Assembly (NCBI GenBank): GCA_029226205.1
Contig: JAQXXT010000035.1
Span: 1-46,221, forward strand
Length of the DNA stretch: 46,221 nucleotides
Direction of reading: 5' to 3'
Source of the DNA: Prevotellaceae bacterium
GTDB lineage: Bacteria > Bacteroidota > Bacteroidia > Bacteroidales > Bacteroidaceae
Shown: one piece after another, positions 8,004-17,300 of the stretch
Numbering within the stretch: position 1 is the stretch's first letter
Layout: every line of letters starts with the position of its first letter
Translations under genes and position numbers: made by a program
Notes under the pieces: model-generated
Told to the model about the DNA's origin: nothing
What the model saw: the letters and a program-made list of their open reading frames with translations, nothing else
Database searches by the model: none

Positions 8004-9749
8004 ATGAAAATGAAAAAGCTCATCACTTGTTTGCTCTTGATCCTTATCGGCGGATGCTTCCTGTCGATCCGGGCGGCCCGTTATTATTTCCGTCCCCTCA
8101 GCAAGCCCTTCGACGATATTGCCCGGCGATTCAACCAGTTGGACCAGGAGAACCGCCGCTCAGACATGGATTCTGCTGATCTAACCAAGCTCGACGCCCT
8201 TGCGGGTAAGCAGCCGCAGCTGCGCGCGCGTTCCCTTTATTGGCATGTCCGCATGAATCAGATTGACGCGCAGCCCGAGAAGTGTATCCAACTTCTCCGG
8301 CAGGCCCGTCGTCTTTGTCAGCCCGGATACGATTATGATCAGGCCGTGATCCTTTATCAGTTGGCGGGAAATTATGAGCGTTTGGGAAAGTATCTCCTTT
8401 GTTATACCTATTGTCGCCAAGCTATTCCTGTCTTCATGAAGGTAGGGGATCATTTTTTCTTAGGAAATACCTATCTTCTGTTGGTTCAGATGTACTTGGA
8501 TATTGACGATAAGGTATCAGCCAGACAGAACCTCGTATTGGCCAAGGAATACTATCAGAAGGCTGCGTTTCCCCTCAATCGGATCTATTTCTTTGAATCC
8601 ATGCTCACCGACAATATCCAAGAGAAGATGAAGCTGGATAAGAAGAGCATAGCATCCGGCGCAAACGACTGGGCCCTTACTATTCAGGTATATGCCGATC
8701 TCAGCGAGTTACAGCTGGCTGTGGGGCATCCTGAGTTGGCTACGACTTCTTGTGACACTGCTTTCCGTATACTGAAAAACCATCAGCCCGACAATATCTT
8801 TTTCCGGTGTCTGCTGTTAATCTCCCGTGTCAAGATATTCTATCATCAGAAAGAATACGCCCGTGTGATCAGCTTGCTGGAGAGTCTTAAGCCGATGGCA
8901 GGCCGCATGGAAGGGGAGAAGTTCATGCAGGAGGTCTACCATTATCTGTGGTTAAGTTACGATCGGCTAGGGGAACAGCAAAAGGCCTATTCCATGCTTG
9001 TTTATTATCAGCAGGAGTATGAGCGGAATACAGAGATTCTTCGTTCAAGAGATGTCTCGAATGCGCAGGCACGAGATGAGATCCTCAGGCAGAATGACCG
9101 GATGAAACTATTAGAGAAAGATGCCCAGTTGAAGACGAACTATTTCTATCTTGTCCTTCTGGCATTTATCCTTGTCGTCATCATCGGCGTAGCCTTGGCC
9201 TTTTATTTCCGTCAACGTTATCGTTTTCGTAAGTTGGAGAACGAACAGTTGCGGGAGACACTCCGTCAAGAGGCCTTGATTTATAGTGTGAACCGGAAGA
9301 ATTTCGAAGAAGATATCCGTAAGAAAGAATGTGAGATCAGTTCCAACACGTTGTTACTGGCCAATAAGAATGAGGTGTTGAAGCAGATTAGCGATATTAC
9401 GAATAAGTTCTCAGAAGAAGGGATGATCCCCCGTAGTTATGTGCAGCAGGTGAATAGAGTCATTGGCGAGAGTCTGAAGAATGATGATGAGTGGTCACGA
9501 TTCAAGCTCCATTTTGATGCTGTCCATCCTAATTTCTTTGTTCGTTTAAAAGAGATTTGTCAGGAGCTGACAGAGAATGATCTCCGTTTGTGCGCATATA
9601 TTTGTATCGGAATACGTCCCAAGCAGATAGCAGAGATGTTGAGTGTCAGTCCAGACAGCGTCAACAGCAATCGTTATCGTTTGCGCAAGAAGTTTGGTTT
9701 ACAGAGGAACGAATCCTTGGATGATTTTATCAGAAAGGTTGGCAAATAA
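8004..9749 (+). CDS. Membrane-anchored TPR regulator with C-terminal LuxR-like HTH
   Basis: A 581-residue protein of a plan frequent in Bacteroidales. An N-terminal hydrophobic segment (KKLITCLLLILIGGCFLSIRA) acts as signal or anchor; the 'IGGC' looks like a weak lipobox. Residues about 60-350 are helical TPR-like repeats (for example KYLLCYTYCRQAIPVFMKVGDHFFLGNTYLL). A transmembrane helix spans about 380-402, followed by a coiled coil (RKLENEQLRETLRQEALI). The last 60 residues contain a helix-turn-helix (LRLCAYICIGIRPKQIAEMLSVSPDSV). The TPR part would face the periplasm and the HTH the cytoplasm, so it probably senses an envelope signal and controls transcription. Its target is unknown; the adjacent exported proteins are candidates. 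Confidence 0.85.
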   Translation: MKMKKLITCLLLILIGGCFLSIRAARYYFRPLSKPFDDIARRFNQLDQENRRSDMDSADLTKLDALAGKQPQLRARSLYWHVRMNQIDAQPEKCIQLLRQARRLCQPGYDYDQAVILYQLAGNYERLGKYLLCYTYCRQAIPVFMKVGDHFFLGNTYLLLVQMYLDIDDKVSARQNLVLAKEYYQKAAFPLNRIYFFESMLTDNIQEKMKLDKKSIASGANDWALTIQVYADLSELQLAVGHPELATTSCDTAFRILKNHQPDNIFFRCLLLISRVKIFYHQKEYARVISLLESLKPMAGRMEGEKFMQEVYHYLWLSYDRLGEQQKAYSMLVYYQQEYERNTEILRSRDVSNAQARDEILRQNDRMKLLEKDAQLKTNYFYLVLLAFILVVIIGVALAFYFRQRYRFRKLENEQLRETLRQEALIYSVNRKNFEEDIRKKECEISSNTLLLANKNEVLKQISDITNKFSEEGMIPRSYVQQVNRVIGESLKNDDEWSRFKLHFDAVHPNFFVRLKEICQELTENDLRLCAYICIGIRPKQIAEMLSVSPDSVNSNRYRLRKKFGLQRNESLDDFIRKVGK

Positions 9750-9791
9750 GTATAGAAAGAAACTGACAACACGATAAAGCGGACCTTGCCA

Positions 9792-9823
9792 CTTGCATAA
9801 TAGAACTTTTCTTCTTATTTTTG
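9792..9823 (+). promoter_or_regulatory. Promoter of the Omp28-like gene
   Basis: CTTG at 9792-9795 (one mismatch to TTTG), 20-nt spacer, TATTTTTG at 9816-9823. It lies 33 nt before the start codon. Confidence 0.6.
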
Positions 9824-9856
9824 CGATAAAATTATAATATATTAATTGTTTTGCTT

Positions 9857-11674
9857 ATGAAGAAAAGTTTATTTACATTATGTATTGCTTTGCTTTCCGC
9901 AGTTGGAGGTCATGCACAGACGACCTATTTCCAGACAGGTTTCGACGGCGGAATGCCGGAAGGCGTTAGCACGTATGACCTTGATGGACGGACTCCTTCT
10001 GTAGACATGAAGAACCTGGGCTTTGAGGTAGGAAAGGGTTGGATTGTCAACAAAGGCGTAGATCCGGAGAATACCAATAATGAGGTTGCCATTTCAACTT
10101 CATGGTATAAGAATGCGGGACAGTCTAATGACTGGATGGTCTTACCGGCAATCACGGTAAACAGTGCCAAGGCTGTCTTGACCTTCCGTGCCATGGCTCG
10201 TGACAAGCAGTATCGTGATGGTTTCAAGATATATGTCAGTGAGAAAGGAGGCCAGCCTTCCGATTTTACAAATAATCCGATACTCACGGTATCACAGGAG
10301 AATCATGGATGGACCAAACATTCCGTCGATCTTTCAGCTTTTGTAGGGAAGACCGTCTATATCGCTTTTGTCAATGACAGTAAGGATAAGGCAGCGCTCT
10401 ATGTAGATGATATCTTTGTGGGCGTGCCCTCTCATGTCACTTTCTCTATTAACATGGGTAAGTCTTATGATGGTTATGGAGAGATACCGGTGAGTATCAA
10501 GGTCGCCGCCAAAGATAAGGCTGTCAATGGATTTACCTTCTCTCTGAAAGGCACTCAAGATGGAAATGAAGTCTCGGCTTCAAGGACCTTTACGGCTTCT
10601 GAAGCAACTATTCAAGTAGGAGACACGGTATCTTTCGATTCCATCGTTACTGTTTCCGTCCCCAGAAACAAGAAATTAACTTGGACAGCGTCGGTGAAGA
10701 GTGAGGGTGATGAAATGGAGCTGACCGGTTCCACTTGGGCTTTCCCATGGCGTGTGGTTGCTGAAGAGACAACAGGTACGTGGTGCCAGTATTGTGTACG
10801 AGGCATAGGAGCGATGGAATGGATGAAAGAGAATTATCCCGATGGATTCATCGGGATTGCCGTTCATAATAGTAATGAGAAAAGCAATGTCCCCGATTCC
10901 ATGCATTATGAATACTATATTGATGCCATCCACGAATATCTTGGCTCTGCCGGTTATCCTCATGCCTGTGTGAACCGTGATGTATCCACTTATGGAGATC
11001 CAGCCGATATTCCGGCCATTTATAAGTATTTTAAGCGAAATAACAATAATATCACGGGTGTACAGTTGCAGGCAACCTATGATAGAAATAGCAATAAGAT
11101 CCATGCGGTGACAGATCTCTATTTTGGCAACAAGGTGAGTGGTGCAGCTTATAAATTAGCCTATGTCGTCATAGAGAATAATGTCCATCGGACCCATGCC
11201 GAAACGGGAATCCTTCATGACTATTGTGGTTACGATCAGATGAATGCCTATGCCGGAGGAGAAAACGGGGCAATGTATGGCTTTGAGAACAAACCGGCAG
11301 TACTCAATGCAGACAGTATGTGGTACCAAGATGTAGCCCGTTTAATCGCACCTTCTTTTACAGGAATTGAAAATGTGACAAGTAGTGAGATCAACGAGGG
11401 AGACCATTTCACCAATCAATATGAATTGGATATGCCGGCTACTGTGTTGAAGAAAGAGAACACGCAACTTGTTGTCTTACTGTTGGATAAAAACGGTTTG
11501 ATTGCAAATGCCGATCGTGTTGACATAACAGGAACCAGTGTTGATGGCATCGATCAGATAGAAACAAAAAAGGCATCGGATGACTCCAATGCCTATTATA
11601 ATCTGAGAGGAGAGCGTGTCATTCATCCATCCCATGGCATCTATATCCATGGTGGTAAGAAGATCACGCTCTAA
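9857..11674 (+). CDS. Exported Omp28-like protein with choice-of-anchor J domain and CxxC
   Basis: Start ATG 9857 gives 605 residues with a signal peptide (KKSLFTLCIALLSAVGGHAQ); the TTG two codons upstream is less likely. Residues about 25-195 form a lectin-like choice-of-anchor J domain (YFQTGFDGGMPEG ... NDWMVLPAI ... YVDDIFVG). A middle beta domain follows. Around residue 305 a thioredoxin-like Omp28 segment begins with ETTGTWCQYCVRG, where C310 and C313 form a CxxC motif. The protein ends in YYNLRGERV ... GIYIHGGKKI, the tail shared with four other exported proteins here. It is probably surface exposed; the CxxC suggests redox activity or disulfide handling, which is not demonstrated. 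It converges on the M6 protease gene with a 4-nt gap. Confidence 0.85.
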   Translation: MKKSLFTLCIALLSAVGGHAQTTYFQTGFDGGMPEGVSTYDLDGRTPSVDMKNLGFEVGKGWIVNKGVDPENTNNEVAISTSWYKNAGQSNDWMVLPAITVNSAKAVLTFRAMARDKQYRDGFKIYVSEKGGQPSDFTNNPILTVSQENHGWTKHSVDLSAFVGKTVYIAFVNDSKDKAALYVDDIFVGVPSHVTFSINMGKSYDGYGEIPVSIKVAAKDKAVNGFTFSLKGTQDGNEVSASRTFTASEATIQVGDTVSFDSIVTVSVPRNKKLTWTASVKSEGDEMELTGSTWAFPWRVVAEETTGTWCQYCVRGIGAMEWMKENYPDGFIGIAVHNSNEKSNVPDSMHYEYYIDAIHEYLGSAGYPHACVNRDVSTYGDPADIPAIYKYFKRNNNNITGVQLQATYDRNSNKIHAVTDLYFGNKVSGAAYKLAYVVIENNVHRTHAETGILHDYCGYDQMNAYAGGENGAMYGFENKPAVLNADSMWYQDVARLIAPSFTGIENVTSSEINEGDHFTNQYELDMPATVLKKENTQLVVLLLDKNGLIANADRVDITGTSVDGIDQIETKKASDDSNAYYNLRGERVIHPSHGIYIHGGKKITL

Positions 11675-11678
11675 AGAT

Positions 11679-14129
11679 CTATCGTACTAATACTTTCCGG
11701 ATATTTTGGCCATGTTTCTCAATGTATATACCATACTGAGGAGCATGGCTGATTTTTTGTCCGGAGAGCGTAAAGAATTCTCTTTTTTCACCCGTTTCAT
11801 CGGAATTATCTACCTTCTTAATAGACAGTGCAGCATCCGTATAAACGGTATAGGGCTGTGACCATGGACTTGTCTTGTGAGTATTGTTTCCAACAGCCTG
11901 GACCTCAAAGGTGTAATATTTGTCTTTCTCCAGATGATTGATCAAGTATTGGGCGGAAGAGAGACCTTCTACCAATGTTGTGTCTTTTACGATGAGCGGA
12001 TCATCCACCTCAACATTAGTAGTAGAGGCAGCAGTGCCCGTTACGGTAATCACTTTGCCCTCGTCCGTGAGCGTCGACCCATCACCACGCAAGACAACGA
12101 TGGAATCGATCAGTGCACGCTCTTTTGTCACGGCGATAGTGACAGGCGTCTGGGTCAGTCCATTGTCAAAATGGTAGATATAGTTTCTGACATTAGCCGT
12201 AAGTCTTGTCTTTCCACTCTTGCCATTTGCGCTGACCGTGAATACAGGCTGTTTGTCGGTTTCGCTATGAGCGCGTACGACGACGGTGAAAGCACCATCG
12301 TATTTGCTGAGGTTGAGAGGCTCAGTAACTATACTGTTGTTGTTCAATTCTGTATAGCCTTTTGTATAAGCAATGGGCTGTTCAGAACTTCTCATCATCC
12401 GATGCCATCTTAAATTATAATTGTCGACATTCTTATCAGCATTCCATTTGGCCGTGAATTCATCATTTTGAATCTGTGTAGCCGTCAGTCCGGTAGGGGT
12501 CTTCTGATAGTCGGACATATAATTGAAGCTGACGACATGATCAGTATTCTTGATGTCTGTGACCCATCGATCGAGCGTACCTCCATAATAGGTCTGTGCA
12601 GCCGGCAGGCTATTGTCCGTAAAAGCATCATTTGTACCGGAAGAGAGTAGGGCGGGGTATAAGTCTTTCTCTTCTGTGAATTTCTGAGCGACGACATCAT
12701 AAGCGGGCTCGTTGTCCGCACAGACGAGATAATATCGTTTGTGAGAGGAGGTTGTGTTCACCGTATTTTTCTTCCATGCGTTCGCGTCGAAATCGAGATG
12801 AGTAATCATCAGTCCACTTCCGGGAATAGCCTCGTCCCATCCGTTTTGTTGTCTGTTTTCCAACAGATAGTATTCATTGCTACCCGCTGTTGGAATGACA
12901 TAAGCCTCATTGCTGGTGGCTATGTCAGGAAGCGTCATCCCGTCAGCCGGATCAGTCAGGATCTTTGGTTGCATCCAGCCTAAAGACATTCTTTCAAATG
13001 CCGTATAGCTTGGGGGCATACGGGTAGAGTCGTTGTATGCGCCATAATCCATGAGGTCGTATTCACCTAACATGTAGTCTGTACTGCTGTTGGTATTATA
13101 ATGATCGGCAAAACCAAAGACATGTCCGAACTCATGACATAACGGACCTATACCGCAGGGCGTTGTGCCGGTGGAACCATACAGTTCTGCAGAGCAGGCA
13201 TACGTGTCGACGGTCTTTCCATCACACACGTCCTTATAGCCTGCCTCTGATAACTCGTATTGATGAGGCCAGATCGTATTGGCATCAGCGCCGAAATTCT
13301 CACCATATCCGGCATAGATGACATATACCATGTCGACTTTTCCATCGTTGTCGAGGTCATACTTAGAGTAGTCTATCTGATCGTCGGCCAGGCGAACGGC
13401 TTCATCGATCGCTTTCGCGCCATCGGCATCACCGGTATTCTGACCGAAAATATTCTTGGTATCACGGCCGTAATAAGCATAGTTCTGTGAGAGGGTGACA
13501 GGGCCTACAACGTCGAAGGTGGCGTCAAACTGGCCATTGCTCTGGGCATACCAGTAATCATGGGCACTGCCGTGGGCTCCATTGTCGCTGAACCCTTCCT
13601 CGTTGAGCATGCGGTTGAAATAGTCTTGGTCGTACGTGAATTTGGCATCTTGGAACTGAGCGAGGATAACGAGGCCCTTGAACTTTCCTTTTGCCGGGAA
13701 CTGTCTCATGCGCATATTCTCAAACGACACTTTTGAAGCGATGGCGTTTGTTGAGGCTGCTTTTGCCGGGAGAGGCATTCTGCTTTTAAGCTCTTGATTC
13801 AGTTTGACAGCCTTGGGAGTCTTCTCCAGAAACAGTCTGTCGGCGGCAGTACGCTGACTAATCTCCCGAACGATTGGCGTGCCGGTTGTCGTGAGGACAT
13901 GTTTGGTGTTCTGTGTGACATAATGGAAATAGCCATCCTTTCCTCTTTCGATCGCATAGCCGTCAGTTGTGGTCTGTTGATGTCCGTGCTCGTCACCACG
14001 AAGGAAAGTCGTGATGACCGTCCCGTCGGGTTGCACCTTCTTGATAGCGCCGCGGTAGGCCGGTCCTGCTGAGACCGTGAGGGTAGTTCCCAATGCCATT
14101 GCGGCGAATAGCGCCATAGTTTTCTTCAT
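11679..14129 (-). CDS. Secreted M6-family (immune inhibitor A type) metalloprotease
   Basis: An 816-residue exported zinc protease. The signal peptide is KKTMALFAAMALGTTLTVSAG. A propeptide-like region (about 25-140) precedes the catalytic domain. The zinc motif HEFGH is at residues 332-336 within GPLCHEFGHVFGFADHY, followed by a Met-turn-like MDYGAY segment. A fibronectin III domain begins near PTGLTATQIQNDEFTAKW, and a further beta domain comes after it. The C-terminus (FFTLSGQKI ... YGIYIEKHGQ ... KVLVR) carries the shared tail. Both this gene and the Omp28-like gene end at nearly the same point on opposite strands. Substrate is unknown; family members cut host or environmental proteins. 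Confidence 0.92.
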   Translation of the reverse strand: MKKTMALFAAMALGTTLTVSAGPAYRGAIKKVQPDGTVITTFLRGDEHGHQQTTTDGYAIERGKDGYFHYVTQNTKHVLTTTGTPIVREISQRTAADRLFLEKTPKAVKLNQELKSRMPLPAKAASTNAIASKVSFENMRMRQFPAKGKFKGLVILAQFQDAKFTYDQDYFNRMLNEEGFSDNGAHGSAHDYWYAQSNGQFDATFDVVGPVTLSQNYAYYGRDTKNIFGQNTGDADGAKAIDEAVRLADDQIDYSKYDLDNDGKVDMVYVIYAGYGENFGADANTIWPHQYELSEAGYKDVCDGKTVDTYACSAELYGSTGTTPCGIGPLCHEFGHVFGFADHYNTNSSTDYMLGEYDLMDYGAYNDSTRMPPSYTAFERMSLGWMQPKILTDPADGMTLPDIATSNEAYVIPTAGSNEYYLLENRQQNGWDEAIPGSGLMITHLDFDANAWKKNTVNTTSSHKRYYLVCADNEPAYDVVAQKFTEEKDLYPALLSSGTNDAFTDNSLPAAQTYYGGTLDRWVTDIKNTDHVVSFNYMSDYQKTPTGLTATQIQNDEFTAKWNADKNVDNYNLRWHRMMRSSEQPIAYTKGYTELNNNSIVTEPLNLSKYDGAFTVVVRAHSETDKQPVFTVSANGKSGKTRLTANVRNYIYHFDNGLTQTPVTIAVTKERALIDSIVVLRGDGSTLTDEGKVITVTGTAASTTNVEVDDPLIVKDTTLVEGLSSAQYLINHLEKDKYYTFEVQAVGNNTHKTSPWSQPYTVYTDAALSIKKVDNSDETGEKREFFTLSGQKISHAPQYGIYIEKHGQNIRKVLVR

Positions 14130-14161
14130 ATTCTTATTCTTTATGTTAGATAATGTTTTTG

Positions 14162-14169
14162 CAAAATTA
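14162..14169 (-). promoter_or_regulatory. Candidate -7 box for the minus-strand M6 protease
   Basis: Read on the minus strand this is TAATTTTG, fitting TAnnTTTG, 32 nt before the start codon. The expected -33 TTTG is replaced by TTCG with a 22-nt spacer, so support is partial. Confidence 0.45.
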
Positions 14170-14286
14170 CTAAAAAACCTTCAGATTATAACGAAACACT
14201 GCTCTGTGAGGTCGATTTTGATATAGATAAAAACTGACAGTCCTAAATTTTGTAATATTCTATTACTTTTATCCTCTTTTATTTTA

Positions 14287-14294
14287 TAATTTTG
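14287..14294 (+). promoter_or_regulatory. Candidate -7 box for the large surface protein gene
   Basis: TAATTTTG matches TAnnTTTG and lies 75 nt before the chosen start. No good -33 box is seen. The divergent gap 14130-14369 thus carries a -7 box for each direction. Confidence 0.45.
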
Positions 14295-14369
14295 CAACTG
14301 AACGAATGCAGTTTTCAAAGCGCTGCATGTGAGAGATTAATTATTATTCATCAATTTATTGATAGGCTT

Positions 14370-17300
14370 ATGAAGTATAAATTACGAAACTTGCTTGCGG
14401 CGGCCCTGATGAGCATCGGAGGCTGTCAGGCGTCGTGGGCACAAACGGTGTATGCTGTCAATGATGATGGTGATACTCCGGGTATCTATTCCTATGAGAT
14501 AGGTCCGAAGGGTATCACTAATCTGAAATTGGTCAAGGGTATCACTCTTTCCAGCGATGAGACGACCCACTACTATGAGAAGATAGCCGGTGGTATCTAC
14601 GTGGATGGAAAGTATTATTATGTCCGCTACACTCAGAATCCCGATGGTTATACTGCCGATGGGTTCTGGTCGTACGACATTGAGAATAACCTGATGCAGA
14701 AGATCAAGGATCTGGGCTCCGCTCAGCAGGGAGATATCTTCAGCGAAGAGGAGTACGACTATCAGACCAATACCATGTATTGCGGCAACTCTTTCAGCTC
14801 TGCCGGTGATAAGTTGGAGAAAGTAGATCCTGAGACCGGTAATGTATCTGTTATCGGCAAATACACTTTTGACCGGGCAACAGAAATAGCCCAGAAGTAT
14901 CCTGATGTCGCAGATCAGATCGTTGCCTTGGCCATGAACTATGATGGCGACCTTTATGGTGTCAGTTATTGGTGTGGTCTTTATAAGATCGATAAGGCAA
15001 CGGCAGCCTGTTCACTGATCGGTCAGTTGGATTACCATCCCGGTGATGCCTTCCAATATTCAGGAGCCACAGACTTGTTCTTTGATAACAACACAGATAA
15101 GCTGTACCTGTTCTTGTATCAGCATCCTACTTTGGGAGGCCATGGCAGTGGCGCGGAACTCGTGTCTATTGATCCTGCCACAGCTCATGTGACACCGATC
15201 CAGGTTCTTGATGATCTCAAGGACTTGATGCATGGCAATACCGTCACGTTTACCGTTGCAGAAGCCAGCGCTCCGCAGAAGGCTCAGAATTTCACCGTGA
15301 CAGCCGGAGAGAAGGGTGCTTTGACAGCAACGCTCTCTTGGGACAACCCTTCCAAGACGTATGGCCGTGGAGGAACGCTCGAGGATTTGGATTCAATGAT
15401 CATCTACCGTAATGGCGTAGAGATTCATCGTATCGCCAACCCTGCCATCGGTGGTCATGAAACTTATACCGATCAACTCCCCGAACGTGGTTACTATGCT
15501 TACCGGTTAGTCGGTGTCAATGATATGGGCCATGGCGACCGTATTACGAAAGGAACCTATGTCGGCCCCGGTAATCCGAAATCCGTGACGAATGTGACGG
15601 TGACGAATGAGGCTCCGAATGCGAAGATCGCATGGAAGGCGCCGAAGAATGGCGTGCAGGATTCCTATATTGACACGACCAGTCTGACTTATGATATTCA
15701 GCGTCTCCCGGACTCTGTCGTGGTGGCCAAGGCTGTCAAGGATACCACTTATACGGACAAGACGTTGAAGAAGATGGGCAAATATAAATATTCCGTTATT
15801 GCCCACGCAGGAGGCTACAGCAGTACGTCTACCCTTTCTGAAGAGAAAGTGCTGGGTCCGGCTGTAGAAGTACCTGATACACTCTTGAACAGTGCGGATA
15901 ATTTCGCCCTTTGGACGACCATTGACGCTGATGGCGATTATTCAACGTGGCAATGGAGTGATCCCTCACCCTGGAGCTTTGGTGGTGCTACCTCTAACTA
16001 TGCGTATACAGATTATGCCCCGGCTAACTGGCTGATCTCTCCTTATATTCATTTGAAGGCGAATAAGCATTATAAGATCACCTTTGACGCGAAGACGGTC
16101 AGTAAAAAGATTCCGGAGTTGATTTCTGTAGGAATGGGTAAAGGCAATACCATCGCTCAACAGGACAGCATTTGGAACTTCTCCATCCAGACGGCAGACA
16201 CCGTTACGCTTCGTGCGAACCTTCCTGTCGTTAAAGACGAAGGCAACTATTACATCAGTCTGCTTCAGCGTACGATGTATAAGAACTTTGGCATTAGTGT
16301 CAAGAATTTTGTCATCGCTGAAGATCATGAAGGATATATCAGCGGTAAGGTAACCGCTAACGGCAAGCCGGTTGCCGGCGCTACGGTCTATGCTAAGGAT
16401 GGCGCGTTTACGGCTACCACTGACAGCATGGGTAAATACACGCTCTCTTATCTTCCTGCCGGCACCTATCAAGTTCATGTGAAGGCTTTAGGATATTATG
16501 ATGCTGAGGCTTCCTCTGATGTTGCAGAGTTGGATACGACGACTACTGACGTTGCGCTCTCGAGTCTTCCGGTGTATACCATTTCCGGAACGGTAACAGA
16601 TGTCGCCGGTGATGCCGTGAAGGGCGCTGACGTAGAAATCTATGGCTATAATGCTTATTCCACGACGACGGATGCTGACGGTAAGTTCTCTGTCAGTGGC
16701 GTCTACCATGATAACAACTATGCGATTACGGTTTCTAAGAATAAGCTCAAGAGTGCCACACGCAGTTTCCAGGCTGATGGAAACAAGACGCTGGATATTC
16801 GTCTCTATGATGACTTCCGCCCGGCTACTCGTGTCGTTGCTGCTATTGACAGTGTGAGTGGCAATGCGCAAGTGACATGGAGTGCTCCTGCCAATGACGT
16901 TGTCGTTGATCGTATTGATGATGGTGGCGTAACGACGACAGTAGGAATGAATTCCGGTACAAGTAAATCTACTTTCGGTGTTGTACGTCGTACCCCGTCA
17001 CAGGTGTCTGGCATTCAGTACTATATTGAGGGAACTGGTTCTGTAACGCATTATAGTGTACAGGTACGCCTTCTGGATCTTGATGAGAATGGTAATCCTA
17101 CCAATAAGGTACTCTATGAGAATACTTATGTGCCTTGCCAGGATGATCAGTGGAATACCTATACTTTCCCGGCTCCGGTGGATGCTCCCCATGGCTATTA
17201 TGCCGCGATCTCTTATGATGGCTATGTTGGTATTGGCATTGATGGTGCCGGAGACAGCAAGAAGTATCCGTTCCAGAAGAATACCAACTGCTTCGCTTCT

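Noticed and set aside
9851..9856. TTG start two codons before the Omp28-like ATG
   Set aside because: ATG 9857 gives a standard signal peptide beginning MKKSL.
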